From: Ignavibacteriaceae bacterium
GTDB lineage: Bacteria; Bacteroidota; Ignavibacteria; Ignavibacteriales; Ignavibacteriaceae
Assembly (NCBI GenBank): GCA_008933765.1
Contig: WBUK01000015.1
Location: 40,158 to 104,157 of the forward strand
DNA: 64,000 nucleotides
Direction of reading: 5' to 3'
Shown: positions 8,061 to 17,134 of the stretch, piece after piece
Position numbering within the stretch: position 1 is the stretch's first letter
How the letters are laid out: each line of letters starts with the position of its first letter
Notes under the pieces: generated by a model
Databases searched by the model: none
The model's input: the letters and a program-made list of their open reading frames with translations, nothing else
Told to the model about the DNA's origin: nothing
Position numbers and translations under genes: made by a program

Positions 8061-9113
8061 ATGAAGAATATCACGATTTTTATGTTTATACTTTTTACCG
8101 CTTCAACGGTGGTTTTCTCACAAAACGAGGGCGACATGTCGTTCAAGGGTGAAAAAAGGCTGAAGAATATCAGAATGCTTACTGACCGCGGTGAAAACGC
8201 CGAAGCATATTACTCGTTTGATTATAAAAAACTGAGTTTCCAAGCCAGATTTGACGGAATGGGATGCGACCAGATTTTTACGATGAATATTGACGGGAGT
8301 GATAAAAAAATGGTTTCGAACGGAGAAGGAAGAACCACATGCGCTTATTATCTGCCGGGTGACTCTACTATTATCTATGCAAGTACATATTTAGCAAGTC
8401 CGGACTGCCCGAAACCACCTGATTTTTCAAAAGGTTATGTCTGGAAACTTTACGATGAATTTGAACTTTTCATTTCAAATGCTGACGGAAGCAACATAAG
8501 ACAAATTACCGATAACAATGCTTACGATGCTGAAGCTACGGTTTCCCCACTGGGAGATAAAATTGTTTTCACTTCCATGAGAGACGGTGACCCGGAAATT
8601 TATGTAATGGATATAGACGGAAGTAACCAAAAAAGGTTGACTTATGAAAAAGGATATGATGGCGGTGCCTTCTTTTCGGCGGATGGTTCCAAAATTGTGT
8701 TCAGAGCAAGCAGACCAACTACGGAACAAGAGCTTAAAGATTATGACGACCTTGTGAAAGAGAAGTTAGTAAGACCTGGTACACTTGAAATTTATGTGAT
8801 GGATGCCGACGGTGGAAATATTCAGCAGGTTACTAACTTTGGAAAAGCAAGTTTTGCGCCTTATTTCCACCCGGATGGTAAAAGAATTATCTTTTGCTCA
8901 AATATTATGAGTAAAGACCCCCGCAACTTTGATCTCTATTTGATCAATGTTGACGGCACAGGGCTTGAACAGGTAACTTTCAACGAGACATTTGACGGGT
9001 TCCCGATGTTCAGTAAAGACGGTAAGCAATTAGTTTTTGCTTCTAACAGATTTAACAAGAATAAAGGTGATACTAATGTTTTCATCGCTGATTGGGTCGA
9101 TGACACTGAGTAG
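8061..9113 (+). CDS. Exported TolB-like beta-propeller (PD40 repeats)
   Basis: A 350-aa protein with signal peptide (FILFTASTVVFSQ) followed by five or six WD40-like PD40 blades; each has a D-x-DGS/DGG turn (MNIDGSDKK, SNADGSNIR, MDIDGSNQK, MDADGGNIQ, INVDGTGLE) and a KIVF/RIIF/QLVFxS strand. Such propellers are found in TolB and in many periplasmic proteins of this phylum, usually as interaction platforms. A GGAG ribosome-binding site precedes the ATG. Its 3' end overlaps the esterase gene, implying coupled expression. Confidence 0.82.
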   Translation: MKNITIFMFILFTASTVVFSQNEGDMSFKGEKRLKNIRMLTDRGENAEAYYSFDYKKLSFQARFDGMGCDQIFTMNIDGSDKKMVSNGEGRTTCAYYLPGDSTIIYASTYLASPDCPKPPDFSKGYVWKLYDEFELFISNADGSNIRQITDNNAYDAEATVSPLGDKIVFTSMRDGDPEIYVMDIDGSNQKRLTYEKGYDGGAFFSADGSKIVFRASRPTTEQELKDYDDLVKEKLVRPGTLEIYVMDADGGNIQQVTNFGKASFAPYFHPDGKRIIFCSNIMSKDPRNFDLYLINVDGTGLEQVTFNETFDGFPMFSKDGKQLVFASNRFNKNKGDTNVFIADWVDDTE

Positions 9114-10140
9114 GATCAAAAGAGCACTTTTGCCGCTCGGATTTTTCTTAGGTATAATCTGTGGATTAATCTATCCGCAAGACACTGTGACTGTTACAGT
9201 TTGCAAGATCAGCGCTCAGTCCGGCAATTTAGCAACTAAGCCAAAAGGTTTACAACCGGCAGATAACACTCTTGATGTTTTCAAACAAAAAGAGCATGAG
9301 TCAAATCTTTCGGACTCTGTAGCCATTAAGTTTTACAGACCGGGTACCCCTTTTAAAAAGTTGGAAGTTCAACCGAAAGATTCTCTGACAGTGATTAATA
9401 CACTTTTTGTATATAAACCTAAGGGATATGATTCAGGCAAGGGTAAATTTCCGTTTGTATATTTGTTGCACGGGTGGTCAGGTGCCGTCAAAGACTGGAA
9501 GGTAAACTACGATATACAGAAGTTAGCCGATAAATATAATATGGTTATCGTCCTTCCGGAGGGCTATTATGACTCGTGGTATGTTAACAGCATTAATAAA
9601 AAAGACCTGCAATACGAAGCGGCATTTTGGGCGCGTATCGATCCGTTCATAGTTAAAAATTACCGGGTGGATCCAAAAAATCGTTTTATTACAGGTTTGA
9701 GCATGGGGGGGCATGGTGCCGTTACTTTTTATCTTAAAAATAAAAACAAATTCAAAGCCGCCGGTTCTATGAGCGGGATACTCGACCTGACCCAGTTCCC
9801 CGATAACTGGGGAATAAAAAAACGACTGGGCGAATTGAAAAAAAACAGAAACCTTTGGGAGAAAAACTCGGCGCTTCAGCTTTTGAAAAATTATAAAGCA
9901 AAACCGGAAAATCTGAACATTTTTATTGCGTGCGGAACTAAAGACCTTGCTTTCAAGGTAAACCAAAGTTTCAATGAACTTGCTGTAAAAAAAGGGGTAC
10001 CGATTCTGTTTTTAGCCGATAAGGGAGACCATAACTGGGACTATTGGACCTCGCATGTTGATGGACAGATGCACTTTTTTAAACTTATTTCCGAGGGTAA
10101 AAAGCCCGCTGAAATTAAAGAAATCCTGAAAATAAAATAG
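9076..10140 (+). CDS. Exported alpha/beta-hydrolase esterase (esterase D-like)
   Basis: A 354-aa protein with signal peptide (about residues 10-35) and an esterase (PF00756-type) domain: oxyanion region VYLLHGWSG, nucleophile elbow GLSMGG, acid in CGTKDLAF and catalytic His in KGDHNWDYW. Likely a periplasmic or surface esterase (feruloyl, acetyl or S-formylglutathione-like; substrate unclear). I chose ATG 9076 because AAAGGTG lies 6-12 bases before it; ATG 9100 is the alternative and the frame at 9037 is too long. It overlaps the PD40 gene by 38 bases in another frame, so the two are co-expressed. Confidence 0.83.
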   Translation: MFSSLIGSMTLSRIKRALLPLGFFLGIICGLIYPQDTVTVTVCKISAQSGNLATKPKGLQPADNTLDVFKQKEHESNLSDSVAIKFYRPGTPFKKLEVQPKDSLTVINTLFVYKPKGYDSGKGKFPFVYLLHGWSGAVKDWKVNYDIQKLADKYNMVIVLPEGYYDSWYVNSINKKDLQYEAAFWARIDPFIVKNYRVDPKNRFITGLSMGGHGAVTFYLKNKNKFKAAGSMSGILDLTQFPDNWGIKKRLGELKKNRNLWEKNSALQLLKNYKAKPENLNIFIACGTKDLAFKVNQSFNELAVKKGVPILFLADKGDHNWDYWTSHVDGQMHFFKLISEGKKPAEIKEILKIK

Positions 10141-10165
10141 CCGCTTAGAAATCTTATAGATTACA

Positions 10166-10288
10166 CAGCTACAACAAATTTCTTGTTTCAAGTATTAAGA
10201 GATATCCAGCGACAGCAGATTTCTTGTTTCAAGTACTAACAGTTACGCAACGGCAACAGATTGTTTTAATCAAGTTTTAACCGTTATA
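10166..10288. repeat. Three tandem 41-bp degenerate repeats in a convergent spacer
   Basis: Copies at 10166-10206, 10207-10247 and 10248-10288 share the core CAGATTTCTTGTTTCAAGTA; the third has decayed most. The array fills the gap between the convergent esterase and histidine-kinase genes. The unit does not resemble the 38-bp repeat at 2378. Confidence 0.8.
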
Positions 10289-10301
10289 CAACCGCCGGCT
10301 G

Positions 10302-11399
10302 TTAAACCAATTTTATAGAGAATGTAACGGTGGTACCTTTGCCTTGTTCACTTTCCAATTGAACGGTGCCACCCATCATTTCAACGAAATTTTTCACCAA
10401 AAGTAGCCCCAGCCCCGAACCCTGTTCGTTATTAGTACCTGAAGTTGTAACAATAGTATCAAGCCTGAAAAGTTTCTGAATATTTGCTTCAGACATCCCA
10501 ATTCCGTTATCCGTAATTGAAATATACACTTTATCATCTTTAATATCAGCGTTAGCTTTAATAAAGCCGCCGTATGGAGTGAATTTCACGGCGTTTGAGA
10601 TCAGATTTTTCAAAGTCAAATCGAGTATAACCACATCAGCTTTAACCATCATTTTTTCAGGCACACCATTTTCGACGCTCAACCCTTTTTTAAGTGAATT
10701 AGTCTCAAAAGAATTGAAAGCAGCAGTTACCATATTTCTCAGATCGAGTTGAATCGGGTTATTTTGAATTTTACCGAGTCGCAGGCGCGTCCACATCAAA
10801 AGGTTATCGATTAAGGAGTAGATAGTCCTAACCACTTCGTAAATGCCGGTAGCAAACTCTTTAACCTCTTCAGGTTCAAGCTCACCGCTTTGGTGAAACA
10901 GAAGCTCGGAAAGCCCAATAAGCCCGGTGAAGGGGGATTTGAGGTCGTGCGCCAGAATCGAGAGAAATTTATCTTTGGAGATGTTTGCTTCCCTAAGTTC
11001 CCGGTGCTGTTTAGCGAGTGAAAGATGTGCAGCCACACGGGCGTTTAGCTCTTCAAAGTTGATTGGTTTGGTGATATAGTCAACCCCACCGAGTTGGAAT
11101 CCCTTAATTTTATCCACAGTATCGGTTAGTGCAGTAAGAAAGATTATGGGAATATCCCGGGTTCTTTCCTCCTTTTTAATCATTTCGCAGACAGCAAAGC
11201 CGTCGGGATCGGGCATTCTAATATCCAGAAGGATAATATCGGGTAATATTTCCTCCAACAGACTTATTGCTTCTTCACCCGAGATAGCTTTGGAAACATC
11301 ATACCCAACTTTAGTCAGCCTAAAGTGAAGGTATTTCAGGTTAGTCTCGTCATCATCAACGATTAAAACTTTTGCTTTAGGCTCAACATTTTCTTTCAA
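10302..11399 (-). CDS. Receiver-histidine kinase hybrid (REC-HisKA-HATPase)
   Basis: A 365-aa soluble signalling protein. An N-terminal receiver domain (about 8-130) has the acidic pocket VDDDE, phospho-acceptor D59 in LLDIRMPDPDG, the conserved Thr in FLTALTD and Lys in YITKPINF. A histidine kinase follows: H-box FLSILAHDLKSPFTGL, N-box LKNLISNAVKFTP, G1 DNGIGM and G2 GSGLGL, ending MGGTVQLESEQGKGTTVTF. There is no membrane or sensor domain, so input probably comes through phosphorylation of the receiver by another kinase. No response regulator gene is adjacent; orphan hybrid. Confidence 0.92.
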   Translation of the reverse strand: MKENVEPKAKVLIVDDDETNLKYLHFRLTKVGYDVSKAISGEEAISLLEEILPDIILLDIRMPDPDGFAVCEMIKKEERTRDIPIIFLTALTDTVDKIKGFQLGGVDYITKPINFEELNARVAAHLSLAKQHRELREANISKDKFLSILAHDLKSPFTGLIGLSELLFHQSGELEPEEVKEFATGIYEVVRTIYSLIDNLLMWTRLRLGKIQNNPIQLDLRNMVTAAFNSFETNSLKKGLSVENGVPEKMMVKADVVILDLTLKNLISNAVKFTPYGGFIKANADIKDDKVYISITDNGIGMSEANIQKLFRLDTIVTTSGTNNEQGSGLGLLLVKNFVEMMGGTVQLESEQGKGTTVTFSIKLV

Positions 11400-11500
11400 T
11401 GTTCAAATCCGTATTAAATAAAAGGTATTTTTTGTTAAAATAAAGAGGATTAAATTGCACCATAACTTACAAAAACTTTTTGATATAATCTGATACCGCC

Positions 11501-12520
11501 ATCAAAATATTTCTCGTAATTCCTGTTTATGAAGACCCCCGTTCGTTAGAAACTTTGTTGGATAATGTGACAACTGACGAAAACCGCGGTTATTTGAACG
11601 GTATTGTGGTAGTTACAGGCTCTGAGAACAAAGAGATAGAGTGGGTAGTTGGCAAATTTAGCAATAACGGGTTTGAAATAACACTTCTTCATAACCCCAA
11701 CAGATATACCCCGCACGCTCTGAATATCGGAATTAAATACGCCTTGGCACAGGGGGCTGATTTGATTCAAATGCTCGGTGCTCACAGCGTGGTGAGTGAC
11801 GGTTATTTCAGAGACCTGCACAGAATTGCTGAAACTGAAAAGGATGTCGGCATCATTTCACCATCTTACGATTTCTTCCCGCCACAAAATTTGATAGAAC
11901 AGGCAATAATGCTGTTTCACCTTTCCCGATTAGGCAGGAATTGGGGGAGAATTTACCATATCGATAAGCCGGTACCGGGGTTTGGTGCAGGTGGTTGCAG
12001 CATCAGAAGAGAAGTATTTGAAAAAATTGGGCTATACGATCTTAAATTTATTCGCAATCAAGATAATGAACTTTACCACAGAGCAGTAAAAGCCGGCTTC
12101 AAAGGTTACTCTTACCCCGAAATTGTATATATTTACCGCCCAAGAGGCTCGATAAACCAGTTGAAGAAACAAAATTTTAACTTCGGTAAATATTTTGCGT
12201 TAAGCCCTTTCAGTCATTCATTGAAACAGGCGGGACCGTTTTTATTTTATACTTTTATGCTGTTGCTTCTTTTGGTTACAGGTACTTTAAGTTATTTTGA
12301 AGCCTATAAGCCTGCAATAGTTACGATAGGAATTTTTATGGCGACACTCGGTATCTATCTTGGTGCTGTTATGTTTGAAACCTTCAGAAAATTTTTAAGT
12401 TATGGCAAAGCAGCGCTGTTTTTGCCGGCAATTTTCATAATGATTCATTTTTACTATGCTATGGGGAGTTTTTCAGGCTTTCTGTTTGGCTTCCCGAAGG
12501 GAGAGAGCAGCAACAAATAG
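11501..12520 (+). CDS. GT2 glycosyltransferase, start codon apparently ATC
   Basis: A family 2 (GT-A fold) glycosyltransferase with C-terminal membrane segments (residues about 245-330). The homologous N-terminus IKIFLVIPVYEDPRSLE begins at the ATC codon 11501-11503, exactly where family members have MKI..VIPVY, yet no ATG, GTG or TTG exists in frame between the stop at 11486 and TTG 11555. Starting at TTG 11555 would delete the first strand of the nucleotide-binding fold. Other family marks: GVVVVTGS-type strand, AxxxxYALAQGADLIQML, GAGGCSIRREVFEKIG and NQDNELYHRAVKAG. It probably adds sugars to lipid-linked or surface glycans, fitting the convergent O-antigen ligase next door. It may be a pseudogene if ATC cannot initiate. 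Confidence 0.78.
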   Translation: MKIFLVIPVYEDPRSLETLLDNVTTDENRGYLNGIVVVTGSENKEIEWVVGKFSNNGFEITLLHNPNRYTPHALNIGIKYALAQGADLIQMLGAHSVVSDGYFRDLHRIAETEKDVGIISPSYDFFPPQNLIEQAIMLFHLSRLGRNWGRIYHIDKPVPGFGAGGCSIRREVFEKIGLYDLKFIRNQDNELYHRAVKAGFKGYSYPEIVYIYRPRGSINQLKKQNFNFGKYFALSPFSHSLKQAGPFLFYTFMLLLLLVTGTLSYFEAYKPAIVTIGIFMATLGIYLGAVMFETFRKFLSYGKAALFLPAIFIMIHFYYAMGSFSGFLFGFPKGESSNK

Positions 12521-12608
12521 CCAAAAAATTATTTTTCTGAATTGTAGCTGTTTGACTTTTTGCTGTCTTATGAGTGACAACAATCTGAAATATCATGTTG
12601 CGTTAGTT

Positions 12609-14192
12609 TTAGCCATTTTTAACCGGATTTTTGTTTTCTGAAAAGCGTTGATAATAAAAAATTACCACAAGGAAGCAGAGCCAAAAGGGGAGATCGACCA
12701 TCAGCCAGCCGTGCGTGAGCAAGCCAATTGATTCAAACATTGTTCTCGCAACCATTCCCACACCCAAAGCGGTAATTCCTGCAACAATAATATAACCATT
12801 TCGATTTTTCTTTTTTAGCAGCCTGAGCGTTTTGCCACAGTAAAAGAAAAAAGCGCCGGGCATCCAGAGTGCAGTAATCAACCCGCCAATTCCCACTTCT
12901 GTCAGGCGAAAAAGAAGGAAATTGTGTGAAAGCCCACTGTCGCCGGCTTCTAAATAGAGATTTGTGATCATATAGTGTGCGTAACTGCCTTCGGGGGCGG
13001 TCATGTATCTGTAGAAATAGTCTTTGAAAAGGTCGGGGCCCGTGCCAAAAAAGGGGTTATCTTTTATTACATCCCACGACATCGCCCACAGGTAGTCCCG
13101 GATATTCAGGAAGTTTTGCGCCCGAAAAATCAGAAACACAAAATCGTGAACGGGAGGTATTAAAATTACCGAAAAAGTAATCAGCGCAACCGCTCCCGCG
13201 AGAATAATACGCGATTTTGGGTGAACAATCAGGAAGAAAAATAAAAAACCAAGCAACGCCACCAACATCGAGGCACGCGAATTGGAGATAAGCACAAACA
13301 GAAATAAAACAATTGTAAACAGTACATTAATTATTTTAACAAAAGGTATGTGCTTTTCGTTATTTGCCGGTAAATGTGCTTCTTCAGTTTGACCATCTGC
13401 GGTCGGGTTGTTGGCAGCAGGCTCGGAATTGTTTTTAGAGTTAGTCAGGTGAGTTAAGATCAACAGCAGTACCGACGCAATTGCTATAGTTGTTCCCGCA
13501 AAATTCATATTTATGTATTTGAAAAACCCAATGAATCTTATTGGTCCGGCGACCAAAGTAGCGGCGGTTATCCCTTCGCTTAGGATTGTATGAAAAATGC
13601 CGTATGCGTTAAGCGCACCCATAAAAATTAATGAATAAAGAACCAATTTTACATCTTTGAATGACCTGATGTTATTATAGGTCAGCCACACAAAGACAAA
13701 GAAAATTAACTGCCGAAATGTTGCGGATAGTGCTTTTATGGGTCCGATTGAGAGCAGGGAAGAGAGGGTCATCGAGAAAACTGTGAAAATGAACAACCAA
13801 ACCAATCCGGCGGGGAGTTGTGTCGAGTTAGTTGTTTCAAATGCTTTTGTTTCAGGTTTTTCACCGTCTTCGGTAATTTCTTTATTATCAACAAACCCAA
13901 ACCAAATTAATGATACAAAAGACCATCCAATAACAGTAACACGAATTACAGGGTCCATTGCACTGCTTGTCAGTTGCAGCAACAACACCGAAATCAGCAG
14001 GTTAAATCTTCTTCCACCGACCTTCACCAACGAAAAAAATACAACTGTGGCAAGAAGTGCCGCAACTATTTCCTGTGGCATAATAGTAGCAGCCGCTGCT
14101 AACAGAAGCATTAACAGCAGGAAAGGGGAGTCAGAATTTTTAATCTCGATGAATGAATTGCGATAAATCGAACCGGATCGGAAACTGCTCAA
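12609..14192 (-). CDS. O-antigen ligase/polymerase family membrane protein
   Basis: A 527-aa polytopic protein with about twelve hydrophobic segments and the Wzy/WaaL (PF04932) signature region: VLFLFVLISNSRASMLVALLGFLFFFL, then a large loop with the N-P-x-x-G-x-G motif (DNPFFGTGPD) and NFLLFRLTEVGIGGL. Members either ligate O-antigen to lipid A-core or polymerise glycan repeats at the periplasmic face; these two roles cannot be told apart by sequence. A low-complexity Asn/Ala/Pro loop (SKNNSEPAANNPTADGQ) separates two helices. Convergent with the GT2 gene. Confidence 0.82.
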   Translation of the reverse strand: MSSFRSGSIYRNSFIEIKNSDSPFLLLMLLLAAAATIMPQEIVAALLATVVFFSLVKVGGRRFNLLISVLLLQLTSSAMDPVIRVTVIGWSFVSLIWFGFVDNKEITEDGEKPETKAFETTNSTQLPAGLVWLFIFTVFSMTLSSLLSIGPIKALSATFRQLIFFVFVWLTYNNIRSFKDVKLVLYSLIFMGALNAYGIFHTILSEGITAATLVAGPIRFIGFFKYINMNFAGTTIAIASVLLLILTHLTNSKNNSEPAANNPTADGQTEEAHLPANNEKHIPFVKIINVLFTIVLFLFVLISNSRASMLVALLGFLFFFLIVHPKSRIILAGAVALITFSVILIPPVHDFVFLIFRAQNFLNIRDYLWAMSWDVIKDNPFFGTGPDLFKDYFYRYMTAPEGSYAHYMITNLYLEAGDSGLSHNFLLFRLTEVGIGGLITALWMPGAFFFYCGKTLRLLKKKNRNGYIIVAGITALGVGMVARTMFESIGLLTHGWLMVDLPFWLCFLVVIFYYQRFSENKNPVKNG

Positions 14193-14286
14193 TTTTTCCT
14201 AAATTTTTAAAAAGATATTTGAAATTTAATGAAGTTTGTACGAATTACTAATAAGTTGAGACAAGTCCCGACAAGCCTGCAACCAT

Positions 14287-14925
14287 TCAATTTTTCCCGA
14301 GGATTTCCACCAGCACTTCAACCACGCCATCGTTAAGCATATCAATTGCTTTTGCGGCAATATAGGAGAGATCAATCTCTCTTTCTTTCACAAAGGGGCC
14401 CCTGTCGTTAATTTTCACGATAACGGTTTTCCCATTTTTAAGGTTGGTTACCCGAACCAAAGTGTTAAATGGCAGGTCTTTGTGTGCAGCAGTAAACTTG
14501 CTTTTTTTATAAAGCTCGCCACTTGAGGTTGGTTTATCCTGAAAAGAATCAGCGTAATAGGTTGCAGTTCCTTTGAAAGAAGAAACGACCTCCAACCCGA
14601 AAGCCTTAACCACTTCGTTGTAATTGTTGGGTGTGTTGGGGTCGGTATCGGTATTTTGATTTTTGCCTGAAAGCTTACCGTTTTGGTTGCTGTTTTTGTC
14701 AGCGGGTCTTTCGGAATTGTCAGTATCAATACCCGGGTATCGTGCTTTGTCGTGGTTGCTTTTTGTATCAGAAGATTTATTCTCCGGTATTCTTACGGTA
14801 GAGACGCAGCCGGTAAATATTATTGAACCGCCGCAAAAAAACGAGGCAATACCTAATAAAAGAAAGGCAGAGGAAAAACCGCTGCCCTTCGAAAATTTAT
14901 TTGGTAGTGAGCTTGAAAACCCCAT
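14287..14925 (-). CDS. RlpA-family lipoprotein (septal lytic transglycosylase-like)
   Basis: A 212-aa lipoprotein: signal region with lipobox FTGC near residue 40, a polar Asn/Asp/Pro linker (50-105), then a double-psi beta-barrel of the RlpA type: GTATYYADSFQDKPTSSGE, KFTAAHKDLPFNTLVRVTN and VKINDRGPFV. The catalytic Asp of the family lies in the INDRGP motif. RlpA cleaves denuded glycan at the septum in some species. No SPOR domain is present. Its start overlaps the 3' end of the cyclase gene by 29 bases, so it is the last gene of the minus-strand envelope operon. Confidence 0.87.
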   Translation of the reverse strand: MGFSSSLPNKFSKGSGFSSAFLLLGIASFFCGGSIIFTGCVSTVRIPENKSSDTKSNHDKARYPGIDTDNSERPADKNSNQNGKLSGKNQNTDTDPNTPNNYNEVVKAFGLEVVSSFKGTATYYADSFQDKPTSSGELYKKSKFTAAHKDLPFNTLVRVTNLKNGKTVIVKINDRGPFVKEREIDLSYIAAKAIDMLNDGVVEVLVEILGKN

Positions 14926-17134
14926 CCCAATCCTCTTCAGGTGGTGTCTCTAAGTAGAGTTTCGATCTTTCGATATAAACTTTGGAGGGACCGTCACCAG
15001 GATCGATATTAAGTGCCTCGGTGAACCCTTTAATAGCGTCCTGAAAATCCCGGTTACGGTATTTTTCCATTGCTTCAGTATAGAGTTTGACGCATTTTAT
15101 GCGACTTTCGGGCAGATGTTCATTTGCATCGGCAATAAGTTCATACACTTTTACGGGATGCGTTTTACCTTTGACCACAAGCAGGTCAAGCTCGCGGGTT
15201 ACGAACTCATTTTTTACAAGTTCGTATGTCGAGTCAGCAATCATAATAAAAGTTCCGTATGCTTTGTTAGCGCCCTCCAAGCGTGAAGCAAGGTTAACAT
15301 TATCACCCATAAGGGTATAGTCGAACCTTTGCGAGCCGCCGACATTTCCAACAACCATATCACCGGTGTTAATACCGATTCTCATTTGGATCAGGGGTTT
15401 GCCCTCAGCCTCCCAACCTTTTCTCAGTTCATTCATAATTTTTTGCTGCTGAAGAGCTGTTCTGCAGGCAAGCTGAGCGTGGTTTTCCAAAGGAATTGGC
15501 GCTCCCCAGAACGCCATTACTGCATCCCCGATATATTTATCGAGCGTGCCGTGGTTTGCCATAACCACATCGGTCATGGCGCTTAAATATTGATTCAGAA
15601 ATTTCACCAAATCTTCCGGATCCATTGTCTCCGAGAAAGTGGAAAAGCCGGCAATATCAGAGAAAAATACGGTGAGATATTTCTTTTCGCCACCGAGACG
15701 GAGTTTTTCCGGGTCGGCGATTAACTGGTCAACCATTGATTTATCGACATATTGCGAAAACATTCCCTTAATCTGGGTTTTCTGCCGTCTTTCAAGTATA
15801 AAGTGCAATGCCGTACTTGAAATGTATCCGAGGAAGATACCGACATCAATGCCGACATAAGAAAGAAGCAGCTTCTGTGAATTGAACAGGTAGTTGGAAA
15901 TTTCAAAAATTCCGAAAACTAATAGGAAAATCACTAAAACACTCGCAATTTCCAACAACCAACCAATGCGGAATTTTATTTCCCTCAACCCGGAAGAGAT
16001 GAAAAAGCTAATGAAAACAAAAACTATTATCAGCAGGATTTCACCCCACTCGGGGAAACGCTCGATGTAGTTGTTATCGATTACATTCTGAATAACATTA
16101 GCGTGGAACTCGACCCCGTACAGAGTGTTACTTCCCGAAGTTTCATCAGAAGAAAATGCCACCTGCACAACATCACGGTCTTCTTCCAATGTTGAGCCAA
16201 TAAGAACTATTTTGTCTTTAAATCTTCCATCGTGTAGGATGCCCGACACGGGGTCGTCCCACATATTTACAGGTTCACCAAGTTCAATCTCTTCTTTAGT
16301 GTTGAACGAAGAATCATCCAAAACATCTGCAAAATCAACACGGGGGAATTTGCCCGAGGGACCGTATATATTCACCAACATCGAGATTTTGTCGTATCTT
16401 GGTATTTCGTGCCCGGCAAGTTTGAAATATCCCGGTTCACGATCAGAAAGTTGCAAGGGTTTTAAGCCAAACCATTTGTTCAAAACAGCGAAGCTGAATG
16501 TGGGGATACTTCTTTGCGAAGTTTCGGAATAAGCGAAAGGAAGGTATCTTCTGTGGACGCCGTCGTTATCTGCAATCACCTGAACAATACCGATTGAACT
16601 ATCGACAGGGAAGAGAAAGCTGCCGTAGTTTTCGTTTTCGCGGGTTACGGTTGCCTGAACATTTTCTGAAACCTGAACATTTTCATCGAAAGTTTTTCCG
16701 GAAACAACAACATTGTGCTTTTCCTGTATTGCCTTGATCAGAGTGGAGTCATCTTCAGCGGAAAAGGTTAATGGGTTTTCCATCAGAAGATCGATACCAA
16801 TAGCCTTAACTCCGGCTTCGTTCAGGTTGTGGATAACGCGGGCGAAAAACTCCCTGGGGAAGGGCCACTTCTTATATTCATCCGGCATACTCTCAAAAGT
16901 ATTCCGTGTGATCTCTAAAATTATGACATCAGAGGTGCTGTCCTTAAACGGAACAGCGCCTCTGTTGGTAAATTTTTGATCTATAGATTTGAGTTCAAGT
17001 TCTTTAATCTGCCCGATTGAAAGAAAATGGTCGCCGGTGATAAGAATAGTCAGAACTGCAACAATAGCAGCAGTAATAATTTTTGCAAGCAACCCTGTTC
17101 TTTTTTTAGCAGAAGCAGCTTTATCTGAACTCAT
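14897..17134 (-). CDS. CHASE2 sensor with adenylate/guanylate cyclase domain
   Basis: A 745-aa membrane protein: N-terminal TM helix (about 15-35), an extracytoplasmic CHASE2 domain (about 40-350, with AIGIDLLMENPL and DKIVLIGST signatures), three TM helices (about 360-440), and a class III nucleotide cyclase domain (about 480-670). The cyclase shows the metal-binding FFSDIAGFSTFSE and GTLDKYIGDAVMAFWGAP and the GINTGDMVVGNVG strand. A short TPR-like helical tail follows (EKYRNRDFQDAIKGFTEALNIDP). It would convert an envelope signal into cAMP or cGMP. The 5' end overlaps the 795-aa barrel gene by 14 bases, showing tight coupling. Confidence 0.92.
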   Translation of the reverse strand: MSSDKAASAKKRTGLLAKIITAAIVAVLTILITGDHFLSIGQIKELELKSIDQKFTNRGAVPFKDSTSDVIILEITRNTFESMPDEYKKWPFPREFFARVIHNLNEAGVKAIGIDLLMENPLTFSAEDDSTLIKAIQEKHNVVVSGKTFDENVQVSENVQATVTRENENYGSFLFPVDSSIGIVQVIADNDGVHRRYLPFAYSETSQRSIPTFSFAVLNKWFGLKPLQLSDREPGYFKLAGHEIPRYDKISMLVNIYGPSGKFPRVDFADVLDDSSFNTKEEIELGEPVNMWDDPVSGILHDGRFKDKIVLIGSTLEEDRDVVQVAFSSDETSGSNTLYGVEFHANVIQNVIDNNYIERFPEWGEILLIIVFVFISFFISSGLREIKFRIGWLLEIASVLVIFLLVFGIFEISNYLFNSQKLLLSYVGIDVGIFLGYISSTALHFILERRQKTQIKGMFSQYVDKSMVDQLIADPEKLRLGGEKKYLTVFFSDIAGFSTFSETMDPEDLVKFLNQYLSAMTDVVMANHGTLDKYIGDAVMAFWGAPIPLENHAQLACRTALQQQKIMNELRKGWEAEGKPLIQMRIGINTGDMVVGNVGGSQRFDYTLMGDNVNLASRLEGANKAYGTFIMIADSTYELVKNEFVTRELDLLVVKGKTHPVKVYELIADANEHLPESRIKCVKLYTEAMEKYRNRDFQDAIKGFTEALNIDPGDGPSKVYIERSKLYLETPPEEDWDGVFKLTTK

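Noticed and set aside
11455..11557. Programmed +1 frameshift (TTG 11455 frame, shift at UGA 11491) feeding the GT2 gene
   Set aside because: The ATC at 11501 sits exactly at the canonical family start, so a lost start codon is simpler; the extra upstream residues match nothing in GT2 enzymes.
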